The notes under the pieces: model-generated
The model's input: only the letters and a program-made list of their open reading frames with translations
Told to the model about the DNA's origin: nothing
Databases searched by the model: none
Virus record (IMG/VR): IMGVR_UViG_3300003890_000014
Location: 1 to 64,000 of that record
From: a virus
Direction: 5' to 3' (one strand)
DNA length: 64,000 nt
Position numbers and translations under genes: made by a program
Part shown: one piece after another, positions 15,656-23,919 of the stretch
How the letters are laid out: each line of letters begins with the position of its first letter
Numbering within the stretch: position 1 is the stretch's first letter

Positions 15656-16348
15656 TTAAGAAGCAGTCTCAGGAGTAGAAGATTTTGGAGCAATATCTTG
15701 AGAAATCGTTGCACTTTCTACAACAGTTGCTTGAGCAGCAGCTTCAGCTGCGACCTTCTTCTCAGCTACCATTTTATCATATTCAGCTTTGATTTCTTGC
15801 ACTTTTACATGAGTTATAGATTTATAGATCTTTTTAACTTGAACATCAAATCTAGCAGCTTTTTTAGCTAAACTAGCATTACCATAGTTCTCAGGGAAAG
15901 TCACGTCAATAGTTTTAATATCGCCAACCTTCATTCCCATGAGTTGAGATTCAAAGCCAGGGATCAAGGTATCGTTACCAAGCCCAATAATGGCATAATT
16001 CGTTCCATAACCACCTTCGAATGCATCTCCAGTAGTACCGTCTTCATTTACTAACCGACCAAAATAATCAATCATAATATGATCTCCAAGAACTGTTTCA
16101 ACATCTTGAATAGGATTAGCAGATTCAAGTACAGACAAAGCATTGATGTCTACAGCTTGACTACGAACTCCTTGAATAACTTGAGAAATCATATTACTCA
16201 AATATTGAAGTTGTTGAGTAAGCATTTGAACTTTACCCTGTAATTCGCCAGCAAGAGTTTGATTTTCTTGTTGAACCTGACCCTTTGTGGGCTTAGAGGG
16301 TTGTCTAAAACCTTTACGAACTACATTGTTTGCATTACCGTTTTCCAT
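15656..16348 (-). CDS. FKBP-type prolyl isomerase, trigger-factor-like (230 aa)
   Basis: An N-terminal helical, Gln-rich stretch (residues 20-70) is followed by an FKBP domain (about 85-180): DHIMIDYFGRL, a long flap, GNDTLIPGFESQLMGMKVGD, then DVTFPENYGNASLAKKAARF, the pattern of the trigger-factor PPIase domain. Ala-rich C-terminal tail. It probably catalyses prolyl isomerisation or acts as a chaperone for head proteins, judged by its place among head genes. Confidence 0.7.
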   Translation of the reverse strand: MENGNANNVVRKGFRQPSKPTKGQVQQENQTLAGELQGKVQMLTQQLQYLSNMISQVIQGVRSQAVDINALSVLESANPIQDVETVLGDHIMIDYFGRLVNEDGTTGDAFEGGYGTNYAIIGLGNDTLIPGFESQLMGMKVGDIKTIDVTFPENYGNASLAKKAARFDVQVKKIYKSITHVKVQEIKAEYDKMVAEKKVAAEAAAQATVVESATISQDIAPKSSTPETAS

Positions 16349-16359
16349 TTTTCTTTCTC

Positions 16360-16896
16360 CTATTCCAAATTAAAGTCCAAGTCATCAACTGGGACATGAA
16401 AAGTTACTCCGCTTTGCGCAGTAACAAGCGCTCTTCCATCTTCCACCCGTCTAACATAAACAAGCGAATTCGAATCAATTTTGCTTCGAAGCTCTTTACG
16501 AACATTTTCTAAAGTCAGTATTTGGGCTCTACGAACCTCGTTATTTTTTAGTTCAGGGTCGTTTTCTTTTAGTTGATTTGTAGTTGAAGGCTCAGAACTT
16601 GCAGTTGAGCCTGAAATAGTTCTATTTTTAACAGTATTAATAAGTTGTTTTAAGATTACAAAATCTTCTCTTGTAAGAGAGATATCTTGAGGCACAGATT
16701 TAGAAAATTCCATATTCTCAGCAAGCTGAGCACATGCTGCTTGTAACTCAGAAATAACTTGCTGTTGAACATCATCAGGGAGTTTTGAATTCTTTGGAAA
16801 AGAAAATGAGACCGAAGCATATGCTTTTTTCAAAGCCAATAACCGTTCTAAGTCTGCAATCTTATCTTCAAGAGTTAATTTAGTATTATCGCTCAT
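16360..16896 (-). CDS. helical hypothetical head-region protein (178 aa)
   Basis: Begins MSDNTKLTLEDKIADLERLL, a coiled-coil start; Ser/Thr-rich middle and a small beta domain at the end (RVEDGRALVTAQSG). No Shine-Dalgarno precedes the ATG, and a promoter ends only a few bases upstream. Position suggests a structural or scaffold role. Confidence 0.5.
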   Translation of the reverse strand: MSDNTKLTLEDKIADLERLLALKKAYASVSFSFPKNSKLPDDVQQQVISELQAACAQLAENMEFSKSVPQDISLTREDFVILKQLINTVKNRTISGSTASSEPSTTNQLKENDPELKNNEVRRAQILTLENVRKELRSKIDSNSLVYVRRVEDGRALVTAQSGVTFHVPVDDLDFNLE

Positions 16897-16902
16897 GTAT
16901 TG

Positions 16903-16931
16903 ACTGTAGCTTATTTAAATGACAAAGTCAA
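16903..16931 (-). promoter_or_regulatory. sigma70-like promoter, possible leaderless start
   Basis: On the minus strand TTGACT, 17 bases, TACAGT, followed after six bases by the ATG at 16896. The predicted transcription start would be at or next to the start codon. Confidence 0.45.
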
Positions 16932-16956
16932 TCAAAATAATACTTGACAAAATAAG

Positions 16957-17787
16957 TTAGACTTTATGAAGCTGACATCTGCAACGAGGGTGCGTTGCGC
17001 CGATTACAGGCTTCCAAGAACTTTTTTTAGCGGGATCATTTACCCCATTTTCTTGTAGTTCAGTGAGAGCAAATATTTTAGGGGAGCCATCTTTATTAAG
17101 GTAAAATTTATGACACCAATTACAAAGCTTGGCATCATTCATTACGGTCTTGTAAACCTTAATCTCTTCAACAGCCGTTCTTGAGATCATGGCAGAAGTT
17201 GTTGCGGCATCCACTGTCGCATCATTTATGGAATCGGTTAAATCGGTAGTAAAAGCTCGCACAAAGTTTTTGTGGGCCAGTGCAAGAATTGCACCAACTG
17301 ACAGCAATAAGGGGGCTAAGAACTTATTTTTATACTCAATTTGTTGAGGAAGAGAAGTTAAACGATTAACGATAACATGTTGTTTATACTCTTGATTAGC
17401 GTCTAATATCTTTTGAGTTAACTTCTTTTTGATAAGAGTTTTGGTATCTTCGATAGACTTATTGATAGAGGCTTTAGCATGTTCTATAGAATATCTTTGA
17501 GCGTCAGTGATAATCGGAAGCACCCCTGATAAAGCTACTTGATCAAGCAACTCGGTCAGGGTGGCATCCTTTTTATAACCCTCATGAGGTCTTTGTCTTA
17601 CTAAAATATAAAGCAACTCGATTAAAGGCTTTCTACCTATAATAAGACCTAGAGATTCTATTTGTCGTTTTTGTTCATCAGAGAAGAAATCAGCCCCAAT
17701 GATATCAAATGTGAAATCTAAATACGCTTTCTCAACGATATCGTCAATTCGTTTAAGAATGGTGGTTGAAGTGAGCATCGGATTCAA
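16957..17787 (-). CDS. head morphogenesis protein, SPP1 gp7/Mu F type (276 aa)
   Basis: The C terminus holds the family signature: MNDAKLCNWCHKFY, a Trp, then IGATHPRCRCQLHKV, a likely metal-binding Cys/His set. Upstream is a long helical region. In SPP1 and Mu these minor head proteins sit next to the portal and are needed for capsid assembly and DNA delivery. Here it lies two small genes after the portal, in the classic order. Confidence 0.75.
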   Translation of the reverse strand: MNPMLTSTTILKRIDDIVEKAYLDFTFDIIGADFFSDEQKRQIESLGLIIGRKPLIELLYILVRQRPHEGYKKDATLTELLDQVALSGVLPIITDAQRYSIEHAKASINKSIEDTKTLIKKKLTQKILDANQEYKQHVIVNRLTSLPQQIEYKNKFLAPLLLSVGAILALAHKNFVRAFTTDLTDSINDATVDAATTSAMISRTAVEEIKVYKTVMNDAKLCNWCHKFYLNKDGSPKIFALTELQENGVNDPAKKSSWKPVIGATHPRCRCQLHKV

Positions 17788-17986
17788 TCTCTTTCACGAT
17801 TTCTTTAATAATATGATGTGTTAAAGATTCATGCCTAGAACAAATCCAATCATGGAAATCGTTTAGCGGTTTGTCAAAGTAACGCTCTCCACCAGAACAA
17901 TCCTCTTTAGCAGAAAGAGCCTTTCTAAGCTCTTTCTCTGCTTCTTCGATAGTTTGATTAGGTTCAAGAGTTATCTTGATTTTCAT
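17753..17986 (-). CDS. hypothetical protein (77 aa)
   Basis: Acidic, helical protein with scattered Cys and His. Its 3' end overlaps the head morphogenesis gene by 35 bases. No recognised domain. Confidence 0.5.
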   Translation of the reverse strand: MKIKITLEPNQTIEEAEKELRKALSAKEDCSGGERYFDKPLNDFHDWICSRHESLTHHIIKEIVKEIESDAHFNHHS

Positions 17987-18168
17987 TTGCGTTCTTGCCT
18001 AATGTTATACATTTCATTAGCTACTTCTTCAAGACTAGAATGTTCATGAATCTGAGCCATAACTTCTATCCAATGGTCATCGTCTACAGTAACAGTTTCA
18101 TTATAAGCAGAAGCAATTTCTCTTGGAGTCATATATTCTTTTCTTAACTCAATACATAACATGCACAT
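17983..18168 (-). CDS. hypothetical protein (61 aa)
   Basis: Begins MCMLCIELRKEYMTPREIAS with CxxC at the N terminus. Lies three bases after the portal stop and overlaps the next gene. Unknown. Confidence 0.5.
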   Translation of the reverse strand: MCMLCIELRKEYMTPREIASAYNETVTVDDDHWIEVMAQIHEHSSLEEVANEMYNIRQERK

Positions 18169-18171
18169 AGT

Positions 18172-19983
18172 TTATTCCTCATCTTTTTCAGTGAAATACT
18201 CTATTACAGTTGGAGTTAACGACTTTTTTGTTTCTTCTTGAGCTTTTGTTTTAGCTTCTTTATCAGCTTGTTGATCTTTTTCATCAGTTTCTGCATCTGC
18301 CGACGAGATCGCCGCATCAATTTGGTCAACAACTTCTGACATATCATCAGTATTTTCATCTGGATTTCCTTCGGGATTGTTTGGATCTTGACCAGCCATA
18401 TCCCTTTGCTGATCTTGCATAGCTTGTTGCTGCTCTGCCATTTGTTTTTGCGCCAAGTATTGAGTAAAGGTAGCATTAAGAACAAGATCTCCAGCTTCAA
18501 CTGGAGGAAAACCCATTTCAACTCGGGCCTCGTTTAAGGTCTTCCAAACTCTTGTCTCTTTTTCTAATCGATCAATTTCTTGCTGTCGAGTTTCAGCGTC
18601 AAAGCCTACAAATTTAAACTTATATTTAGAATTTAAATCCTTATTCCAATAGCATAAGATGTTATTATTAAGAAGATTCTCTACGTAGTCCAGTAAAGGT
18701 TTTAATCCTTTATCTCGTGAACTTCTGAGTCTTTCCTCATTGTTACCTTCATTTAGAGTGCTGGGACCTACTTTAGAGATATCAAAATTGATTTCAGCAG
18801 GGTCGATTTGATAAATAGCACAGCTAATGCGAATAAGATAATTCATCCATTGTTCAAACTCCATCTCTCGATTTGTTTGAGCAAGTGACACCCATTTAAC
18901 ATCTTCAGCCATACCGATAATCGGAGGTCTAAAAGAATTACGAGTATTTACGACTTGATTGAACCATTGTCGTTTGAAAGCTTCGAGTTGGCCACGGCTG
19001 ATATTATCACCTTTAATATGTAGAATACCTTTAGTACCAATACCTTGAGTAAAAAAGTTTCTATTGTGGGCTTCAGCAAATAAATGAGCTGTTACAATTT
19101 GAATAAGAAGTTCTAATTCTCCAGGGGCATATCCATTATCTTCTGGATCGACTGTAGGATGCGCAGCTTCGAAGATCAATTCGTCTTCAGTAAAAGCAGC
19201 CATTACTTTTCCTCGAATAATTTGCACATATCTAAAAGGTTTAGTACTATCAAATCTCTTTTGAAGTTTTTTTCTATCTGCAATAATTGGCTCTAACATT
19301 TTTTGATAAAGATTTGCACTCTCTGAAGATACAAACCTGATTGTACCTGCAGATACAGGATAAAAATGATGTAAAGTGTCACCGTCTTTAGTGGGAACAA
19401 GTTCAGTAGCTGAATAGTTATAAACTAAACGATCCCATACGATACTTTTAACCCAACGCTCAAAATCCCAACGCTTATAAGTAGTGTCAGTCTCTTCAGC
19501 AGGCATCCCACAATGGGTGATAAATTCTTTGATCTTGGCTATATCTTTATCTTGCTTTTCTTTAAGCTTTTGTCGTTTTTGATCTAGTTCATGCTTTAAT
19601 TGAGCACGAGCTTCATCGTCCAAAGAAGGGTCAGCGAGTCGCATCTTCTCTTCTCCGCTAATATCGGCGGGTTCGTTAGGAACCACGTCCCAACCTTGAG
19701 AATACTTATCTTTTTGAGGTTTACAAAAAGCTGCGATTTGAGCAAGGCGAGTGTTTAAGATGGCAATAACGATACTATCTTTTCTAGCCATATTCTTCAG
19801 AATACCAGGACCGACCAAAGAGGTACGCTCTTTATAGCCATACTGCTGCTCATCAGGGAAACCGACCTCAATCATCCCTTTTCGTTCAGCCATCTCTTCA
19901 TTTGAAATGGATGATTTAGCCTTTGCGATGTATCCATCTAGAGCGGCTTCAGAAGCTTCTATAATTTTAGAAAAAATTGACAT
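18172..19983 (-). CDS. portal protein (603 aa)
   Basis: Size, order (terminase, portal, head morphogenesis) and sequence fit: a central portal region with SIVIAILNTRLAQIAAF, GYAPGELELLIQIVTAHLFA, FFTQGIGTKGILHIKG and a Pro/Asn/Glu-rich C-terminal tail with a long charged helix. It forms the dodecameric ring through which DNA enters and leaves the head. Its own promoter overlaps the end of the terminase gene; ribosome site GGAG. Confidence 0.8.
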   Translation of the reverse strand: MSIFSKIIEASEAALDGYIAKAKSSISNEEMAERKGMIEVGFPDEQQYGYKERTSLVGPGILKNMARKDSIVIAILNTRLAQIAAFCKPQKDKYSQGWDVVPNEPADISGEEKMRLADPSLDDEARAQLKHELDQKRQKLKEKQDKDIAKIKEFITHCGMPAEETDTTYKRWDFERWVKSIVWDRLVYNYSATELVPTKDGDTLHHFYPVSAGTIRFVSSESANLYQKMLEPIIADRKKLQKRFDSTKPFRYVQIIRGKVMAAFTEDELIFEAAHPTVDPEDNGYAPGELELLIQIVTAHLFAEAHNRNFFTQGIGTKGILHIKGDNISRGQLEAFKRQWFNQVVNTRNSFRPPIIGMAEDVKWVSLAQTNREMEFEQWMNYLIRISCAIYQIDPAEINFDISKVGPSTLNEGNNEERLRSSRDKGLKPLLDYVENLLNNNILCYWNKDLNSKYKFKFVGFDAETRQQEIDRLEKETRVWKTLNEARVEMGFPPVEAGDLVLNATFTQYLAQKQMAEQQQAMQDQQRDMAGQDPNNPEGNPDENTDDMSEVVDQIDAAISSADAETDEKDQQADKEAKTKAQEETKKSLTPTVIEYFTEKDEE

Positions 19984-20001
19984 ATTTAGTGCTCCATTTG
20001 T

Positions 20002-20030
20002 ATTATAACACGGTTAAATTAAAAGGTCAA
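20002..20030 (-). promoter_or_regulatory. sigma70 promoter with extended -10 for portal operon
   Basis: On the minus strand TTGACC, 17 bases, TATAAT, with TG one base before the -10 (GTGTTATAAT). The same ten bases occur in the promoter before the large tail fibre gene. Confidence 0.65.
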
Positions 20031-21793
20031 ACTGAAAACCAAAACCCATTTGGATCTTCGTCGTCATCTGGTTCTTCCCCGTTCTTTTCTCGCTCTTTCT
20101 CTACATGTTCTTTACGGTTATCGTAAAATTTCATGTTACCAGCGAACTCAGCTAAATCGTTGACTGTTGGAGTCAACAATTGTTTACCTGTAGTATCTTT
20201 TGTAATTACAACTTCATCTTCGTCTTCTCTATGATATCCAATATAAAGAGGAGAAGTCTTATCAAACTGATAAACACATAAAGCGATTGCAATAGCGTAA
20301 TCATCATGAGAATTCGAAGCCGCAGCGATTTGGATCTTATTAGAAATTGCAGATCGTTTTTCTCTAAGATCTTTTAAATGTTGAATTGCGATAGGGTTGT
20401 GAACTATTCCTAAAGTTTTAGTGTTCAATGCGACTTGTAAGGAATACATGATTTTTAGCTTCGATGCCCCAGCTAAAGTAAACTCTTTAAGAAGACATCC
20501 TTCTTTCGCAAATATAGGCTTCAAAGCTGCAAAAGCATATTGATCTGCTACACAATACGCTATTCCATACTCTTTCAAATGAATACAAATCTCAGGAATT
20601 ACTTCGGAAGGATCTAATTCGTTTCCATCAGTCCCTTGCCAATGCACCATGAAATCAATAAAAACTTTTTCCATTTTATCTTTTGTTTGAGGGTCAAGAG
20701 AGAACTCTTTATGCCCAATTGCGAAAGTCCATAAGTCATTTCTGGTAGCATAATCCATAGATGCTACATATCGATATCCTTTTTGAAAATCTAACTTTTC
20801 TACTCCTCTTAATATAGCGAGTTCAATGAGATTTGGATCTAGATAAGATGTTTCAGACGCTGTATATTGAGCGCCGTATTCTCGGTTAAAATAGTTAAGC
20901 CCTTTTTTCTTTTGCTTCTCAAGATATGCTACTGGAATAGAAGGGTTAGCATACCAAGTTGGAGCTTGAATATGCAATACATCTTTCTCTTCTCGTCCCA
21001 CGTAATCATTAAACATTAAACCCGCTTGTCCGTTTGGAGATGAAATTTTTAAGATCAAAGCCATACCTTCAACCATTTGAAATTGAGATAAAGCAGGAGC
21101 AAGAGCTTCATAGATACCTTTATCTGTATTTTTAGTATCGTTACCTTCAACTCCGAAAAAGCAAACTTCATCAAGAATAGCAAAAGGCACGGCCATGCCT
21201 CGAATTTTTGAGATATCTGCTGCCATAACTTTGATCACAACTTTATTATTAAGCCTAATTTGTCCACCACTAATACGAGACGGGTTAGATAAATCTTCTT
21301 CTGAGTACTCTGCTTGAAAATTTTCTACATTACCTTCTAAAAACTTTTGAAACAACCAAGGACTTTTTAGAAAGAAGTTCTTAATAGAAGCGTAAACCTC
21401 CCCCGCTTGTTCTTTAGTAGGGCTTATGATCGGAATTGTAGCATGAGGTGAAGTACCAAGATAAGGAGAATAATCAAACTGCGTGGCATAATAAATAGCC
21501 AAACCAGCACCGATGGTTGTACTTTTTCCTGAGCGGCGGCCAAAACAAAGGCTAGTGTCGGAGTAATGTGAGACAGTGTAATCAGATTTGCCGCTAAAAT
21601 ATTTATACATCTCAACTTCATTTTCAAAACCTCGTTCTTGATAAGCATGGGTTGCAGGAATAGGAGTAAGTGCATCCAATTGCTCGCCACGAATAGCTCT
21701 AAGTGTCATCTTTTGAATAGGGGATAAATTCTTTACTCCCAAAGCTATTTCAAAGAAATCAATGATGCTTTTAAATTTAATAGAAGAAGACAT
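20027..21793 (-). CDS. terL: terminase large subunit (588 aa)
   Basis: N-terminal packaging ATPase: LCFGRRSGKSTTIGAG (Walker A), PFAILDEVCFFG (Walker B with catalytic Glu), then LILKISSPNGQAG (coupling motif). C-terminal RNase H-like nuclease begins at VASMDYATRNDLWTFAIG with the first Asp; SHDDYAIAIALCVYQF carries later acidic ligands. It cuts and pumps DNA into the prohead. Normal length. Confidence 0.9.
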   Translation of the reverse strand: MSSSIKFKSIIDFFEIALGVKNLSPIQKMTLRAIRGEQLDALTPIPATHAYQERGFENEVEMYKYFSGKSDYTVSHYSDTSLCFGRRSGKSTTIGAGLAIYYATQFDYSPYLGTSPHATIPIISPTKEQAGEVYASIKNFFLKSPWLFQKFLEGNVENFQAEYSEEDLSNPSRISGGQIRLNNKVVIKVMAADISKIRGMAVPFAILDEVCFFGVEGNDTKNTDKGIYEALAPALSQFQMVEGMALILKISSPNGQAGLMFNDYVGREEKDVLHIQAPTWYANPSIPVAYLEKQKKKGLNYFNREYGAQYTASETSYLDPNLIELAILRGVEKLDFQKGYRYVASMDYATRNDLWTFAIGHKEFSLDPQTKDKMEKVFIDFMVHWQGTDGNELDPSEVIPEICIHLKEYGIAYCVADQYAFAALKPIFAKEGCLLKEFTLAGASKLKIMYSLQVALNTKTLGIVHNPIAIQHLKDLREKRSAISNKIQIAAASNSHDDYAIAIALCVYQFDKTSPLYIGYHREDEDEVVITKDTTGKQLLTPTVNDLAEFAGNMKFYDNRKEHVEKEREKNGEEPDDDEDPNGFWFSV

Positions 21794-22353
21794 TAAGATT
21801 CAACCTTTTTATACTCTGCTTCAACAATCTTCATAGCCTCTTCAGGTGATAATTGAATATTTTTTTCTTTAGCTTTTAAAATCAATTCCATAACATGATC
21901 CATGTCGATCTTTAGAATCGCCCCAGTGTGTTTGTGTTCTACCACACCTTTTGTCTCATGTTTGATAGTAGCAGTTTGAAGCTTTTCTAGGGTAGCAGCG
22001 GCCTTTTGAATCTCTCCTAAAAGAGGAAGAGGATTATCACTCATTAAAAGTTTTTGTAATTTTGCTATTCCAACGGCGACAGCTTTTGCAACTTCTGTTA
22101 GATTATATTTAGTAAGCTTTTCAGTATCGTTACCTAAAGCTTCGATCTCTTTATATTTATTGAGAAGGAAGTTCTTCTCTAAGTCCAATTTCTTCTTCTC
22201 TTCTACCCATTGCCCCGAGTCTCTCCAGTTGTATAGGGTGCGAGTTGGAATTCCCAGATCCTCTGAAATTTGTGAGATTGGATCTCCATTCAGAAACTTT
22301 ACTTTTGCCTGCAGTTCCCGTTCCTTGATATTTATTACGTTGTTGTCGTTCAT
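21793..22353 (-). CDS. terS: terminase small subunit (186 aa)
   Basis: An N-terminal helix-turn-helix (KFLNGDPISQISEDLGIPTR then TLYNWRDSGQW) recognises phage DNA; a helical oligomerisation region follows. It abuts the large subunit at a shared base. Its first 66 codons lie inside the 3' part of the transglycosylase gene in another frame. Start at 22353 keeps the full HTH. Confidence 0.8.
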   Translation of the reverse strand: MNDNNVINIKERELQAKVKFLNGDPISQISEDLGIPTRTLYNWRDSGQWVEEKKKLDLEKNFLLNKYKEIEALGNDTEKLTKYNLTEVAKAVAVGIAKLQKLLMSDNPLPLLGEIQKAAATLEKLQTATIKHETKGVVEHKHTGAILKIDMDHVMELILKAKEKNIQLSPEEAMKIVEAEYKKVES

Positions 22354-22864
22354 TTAGAACCCCTTCAATAACTGAAATATGCTTTGCTAACAAGACGTTA
22401 TATTTTTCTCTATGAGATGGAATAAAGCTATGATATCGAGTATACCAAGTACGTCCTTGTTTCTTATCTATTTTATCATAGGTTTGGCGAAGTTGTGCCA
22501 ATATTTTAGCTGTTTCTTCAATAGCATATGCAGAATCAGTCAATAAACGGCCTAATTCAACATTTCTAGACTCAATAGTCGTGTAATGGAGCTGTCCTAA
22601 CCCAAAGTCCCTACTCTTATAATTAATAGCTCTTATGTTGAAGTTAGACTCTTGTTTAAAGATCGCTACAAAAATCTTCCAATCAATAGAGTATTTAGTA
22701 CTCATGTCTTGGATATTATTAGCAATTGTCGTCGCCATGTCATCGGAAATAGATGGAGTTAACTTCTTAATAACATTAGCTATTTTTTCATCGGCTAACG
22801 AGTTTTTTGGAATCAGAGTAATTGTTAAAAATACTCCAATAGCGGTTAATATTTTGACTTTCAT
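22157..22864 (-). CDS. lytic transglycosylase, SLT domain (235 aa)
   Basis: Signal peptide (FLTITLIPKNSLADE) then an SLT/lysozyme-like fold: WKIFVAIFKQESNFN with the catalytic Glu, and SRDFGLGQLHYTTIE. It cleaves peptidoglycan in the periplasm, for DNA entry or for lysis. The domain ends near residue 165; the last 65 or so residues are read across the start of the small terminase gene and look like low-complexity overprinted sequence. Confidence 0.75.
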   Translation of the reverse strand: MKVKILTAIGVFLTITLIPKNSLADEKIANVIKKLTPSISDDMATTIANNIQDMSTKYSIDWKIFVAIFKQESNFNIRAINYKSRDFGLGQLHYTTIESRNVELGRLLTDSAYAIEETAKILAQLRQTYDKIDKKQGRTWYTRYHSFIPSHREKYNVLLAKHISVIEGVLNERQQRNKYQGTGTAGKSKVSEWRSNLTNFRGSGNSNSHPIQLERLGAMGRREEEIGLREELPSQ

Positions 22865-23199
22865 TAATTCTCCCGAACTTGGTTCGTGTATCTTTTCAAT
22901 CTCACCGTTATGGTGTAATTGTATAGGTACTCTTTAAGCAGATTGATTGCATCTGAGATTAACCTATCTTTACGGGTAAATAAAAGTCTCCAAAATTTTA
23001 TATATAAAACGACTTCTACTTTTCTATTTTCAGTATCTAGAAAATACTCTAAATACTTTACTTGAGGAAAATTCATGTATAAATTTGTAACGATATTGTT
23101 ATGCGCAATAGGGGAAACGATACCATACTTCATAAGCCAAGCATCGCCAGCAATAAAAAGGCTTTCTAGTTCTGAAAGGGCTTTCTTTTTGCTATCCAT
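22864..23199 (-). CDS. hypothetical protein (111 aa)
   Basis: Mixed alpha/beta protein with a strongly basic end (TVRLKRYTNQVREN). Shares one base with the SLT gene and overlaps HNH by 8. No family recognised; phage proteins of this size between HNH and terminase are often tail or packaging accessories. Confidence 0.5.
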   Translation of the reverse strand: MDSKKKALSELESLFIAGDAWLMKYGIVSPIAHNNIVTNLYMNFPQVKYLEYFLDTENRKVEVVLYIKFWRLLFTRKDRLISDAINLLKEYLYNYTITVRLKRYTNQVREN

Positions 23200-23539
23200 T
23201 CTTTTTTAACTTCTTTCTCCATGTTGTCGCATCTTTTCGTACATCTTTATTCGAATTTTTATAGTTTCCAAGATGTCCAATCAACAAATGGCAACAAATC
23301 CCCTTCTCCCAATTCTCACAAAGGGTGATAAGGTTTTTTGGATCAAGTTCTTTTGATGGATCTTCGTGAAACGGTACAATATGATGTACCTCAGTTTTGT
23401 TCAATGATCCACAAACCTCGCAATTAGGTTTTGCTTTTAAATGTTCAGCTCTTACTTTTGGCCATTGAGAAGATCTTTTTGCGCCAGCGGGAGCTTTTCC
23501 TTCGATACGATCTTTAATTTGCTTTATTAGTTTAATCAT
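23192..23539 (-). CDS. HNH endonuclease, packaging-type (115 aa)
   Basis: CEVCGSLNKTEVHHIVPFHE and later LDPKNLITLCENW give the HNH core with CxxC...C zinc ligands. Small HNH proteins next to terminase (as HK97 gp74) are known to help terminase at cos/pac sites, so a packaging role is likelier than homing. Ribosome site GGAGAAAG. Confidence 0.75.
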   Translation of the reverse strand: MIKLIKQIKDRIEGKAPAGAKRSSQWPKVRAEHLKAKPNCEVCGSLNKTEVHHIVPFHEDPSKELDPKNLITLCENWEKGICCHLLIGHLGNYKNSNKDVRKDATTWRKKLKKNG

Positions 23540-23579
23540 TCTTTCTCCAGAATACCAAATAGTTAAAGTATTGTCAATG

Positions 23580-23617
23580 AAAAAAGGCTCTTAAAACCTT
23601 AACGATTTTAAAAGCCT
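23580..23617 (-). terminator. intrinsic terminator of the small RNA
   Basis: On the minus strand AGGCTTTTAAAA, nine-base loop, TTTTAAGAGCCT (12 pairs, one G-U), then TTTTTT. Lies 41 bases before the HNH start, so it could act as an attenuator. Confidence 0.7.
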
Positions 23618-23722
23618 ATGGTGTGGTCACGCTTAAAACTACCATTTGCTAGATGGACTTACCATTACCCGAACAGCTATTCGGCCCTCAGTCACCCGTT
23701 TTAAGCTTATGAGTTCGACCAC
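23580..23722 (-). ncRNA. structured RNA with intrinsic terminator, function unknown
   Basis: Read on the minus strand, the RNA starts six to seven bases after a TATAAT. Its 5' end TGTGGTC (23723-23717) pairs with GACCACA at 23628-23622. Inside, GCTTAAAAC pairs perfectly with GTTTTAAGC (23706-23698 with 23639-23631). Two inner hairpins follow: CCGAA/TTCGG (23684-23669) and CCAT/ATGG (23656-23642). It ends in a terminator. The closing stem is followed by ACCA, but no T-arm exists, so it is not a tRNA. Either a free small RNA or a leader/attenuator of the HNH-terminase operon. Confidence 0.6.
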
Positions 23723-23728
23723 AGCTAT

Positions 23729-23734
23729 ATTATA
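23729..23734 (-). promoter_or_regulatory. consensus -10 box of the small RNA
   Basis: TATAAT on the minus strand, ending six bases before the start of the closing stem. A possible -35 is TTACAA, 19 bases upstream, a somewhat long spacer. Confidence 0.5.
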
Positions 23735-23792
23735 GCTTATAAATTAACCTTTTTTGTAACCTCTAATTCACAACTAAACATGCATAAAACTT

Positions 23793-23909
23793 CTAAGTTG
23801 AACTTCTGCTCGATTTAGAATAACAACGGTCTTGAATATCATTTCCAATATAAAAAGGTAATTTAGTCTCTGGATTTATGTGTGCATACACATAGTATTT
23901 TTTTGTCAT
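23793..23909 (-). pseudogene. GIY-YIG nuclease N-terminal remnant (38 aa)
   Basis: MTKKYYVYAHINPETKLPFY then IGNDIQDRCYSKSSRSS resembles the start of GIY-YIG homing endonucleases (YVY...P...FYIG...R.YS...RS). Homologues usually have YIGKG where this reads YIGND, and go on for 100 or more residues; here TAG stops it at codon 39. Probably a degraded homing nuclease. Confidence 0.5.
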
Positions 23910-23919
23910 AAAAATTTTA

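Noticed and set aside
18216-18521. Leftward 101-aa Lys/Gln-rich frame
   Set aside because: Alternative frame of the acidic portal tail; very high Lys content is an artefact of the reading frame.
23622-23723. tRNA gene (closing stem and 3' ACCA)
   Set aside because: No T-arm consensus, no proper D or anticodon arms, and a nine-pair inner stem not found in tRNA.
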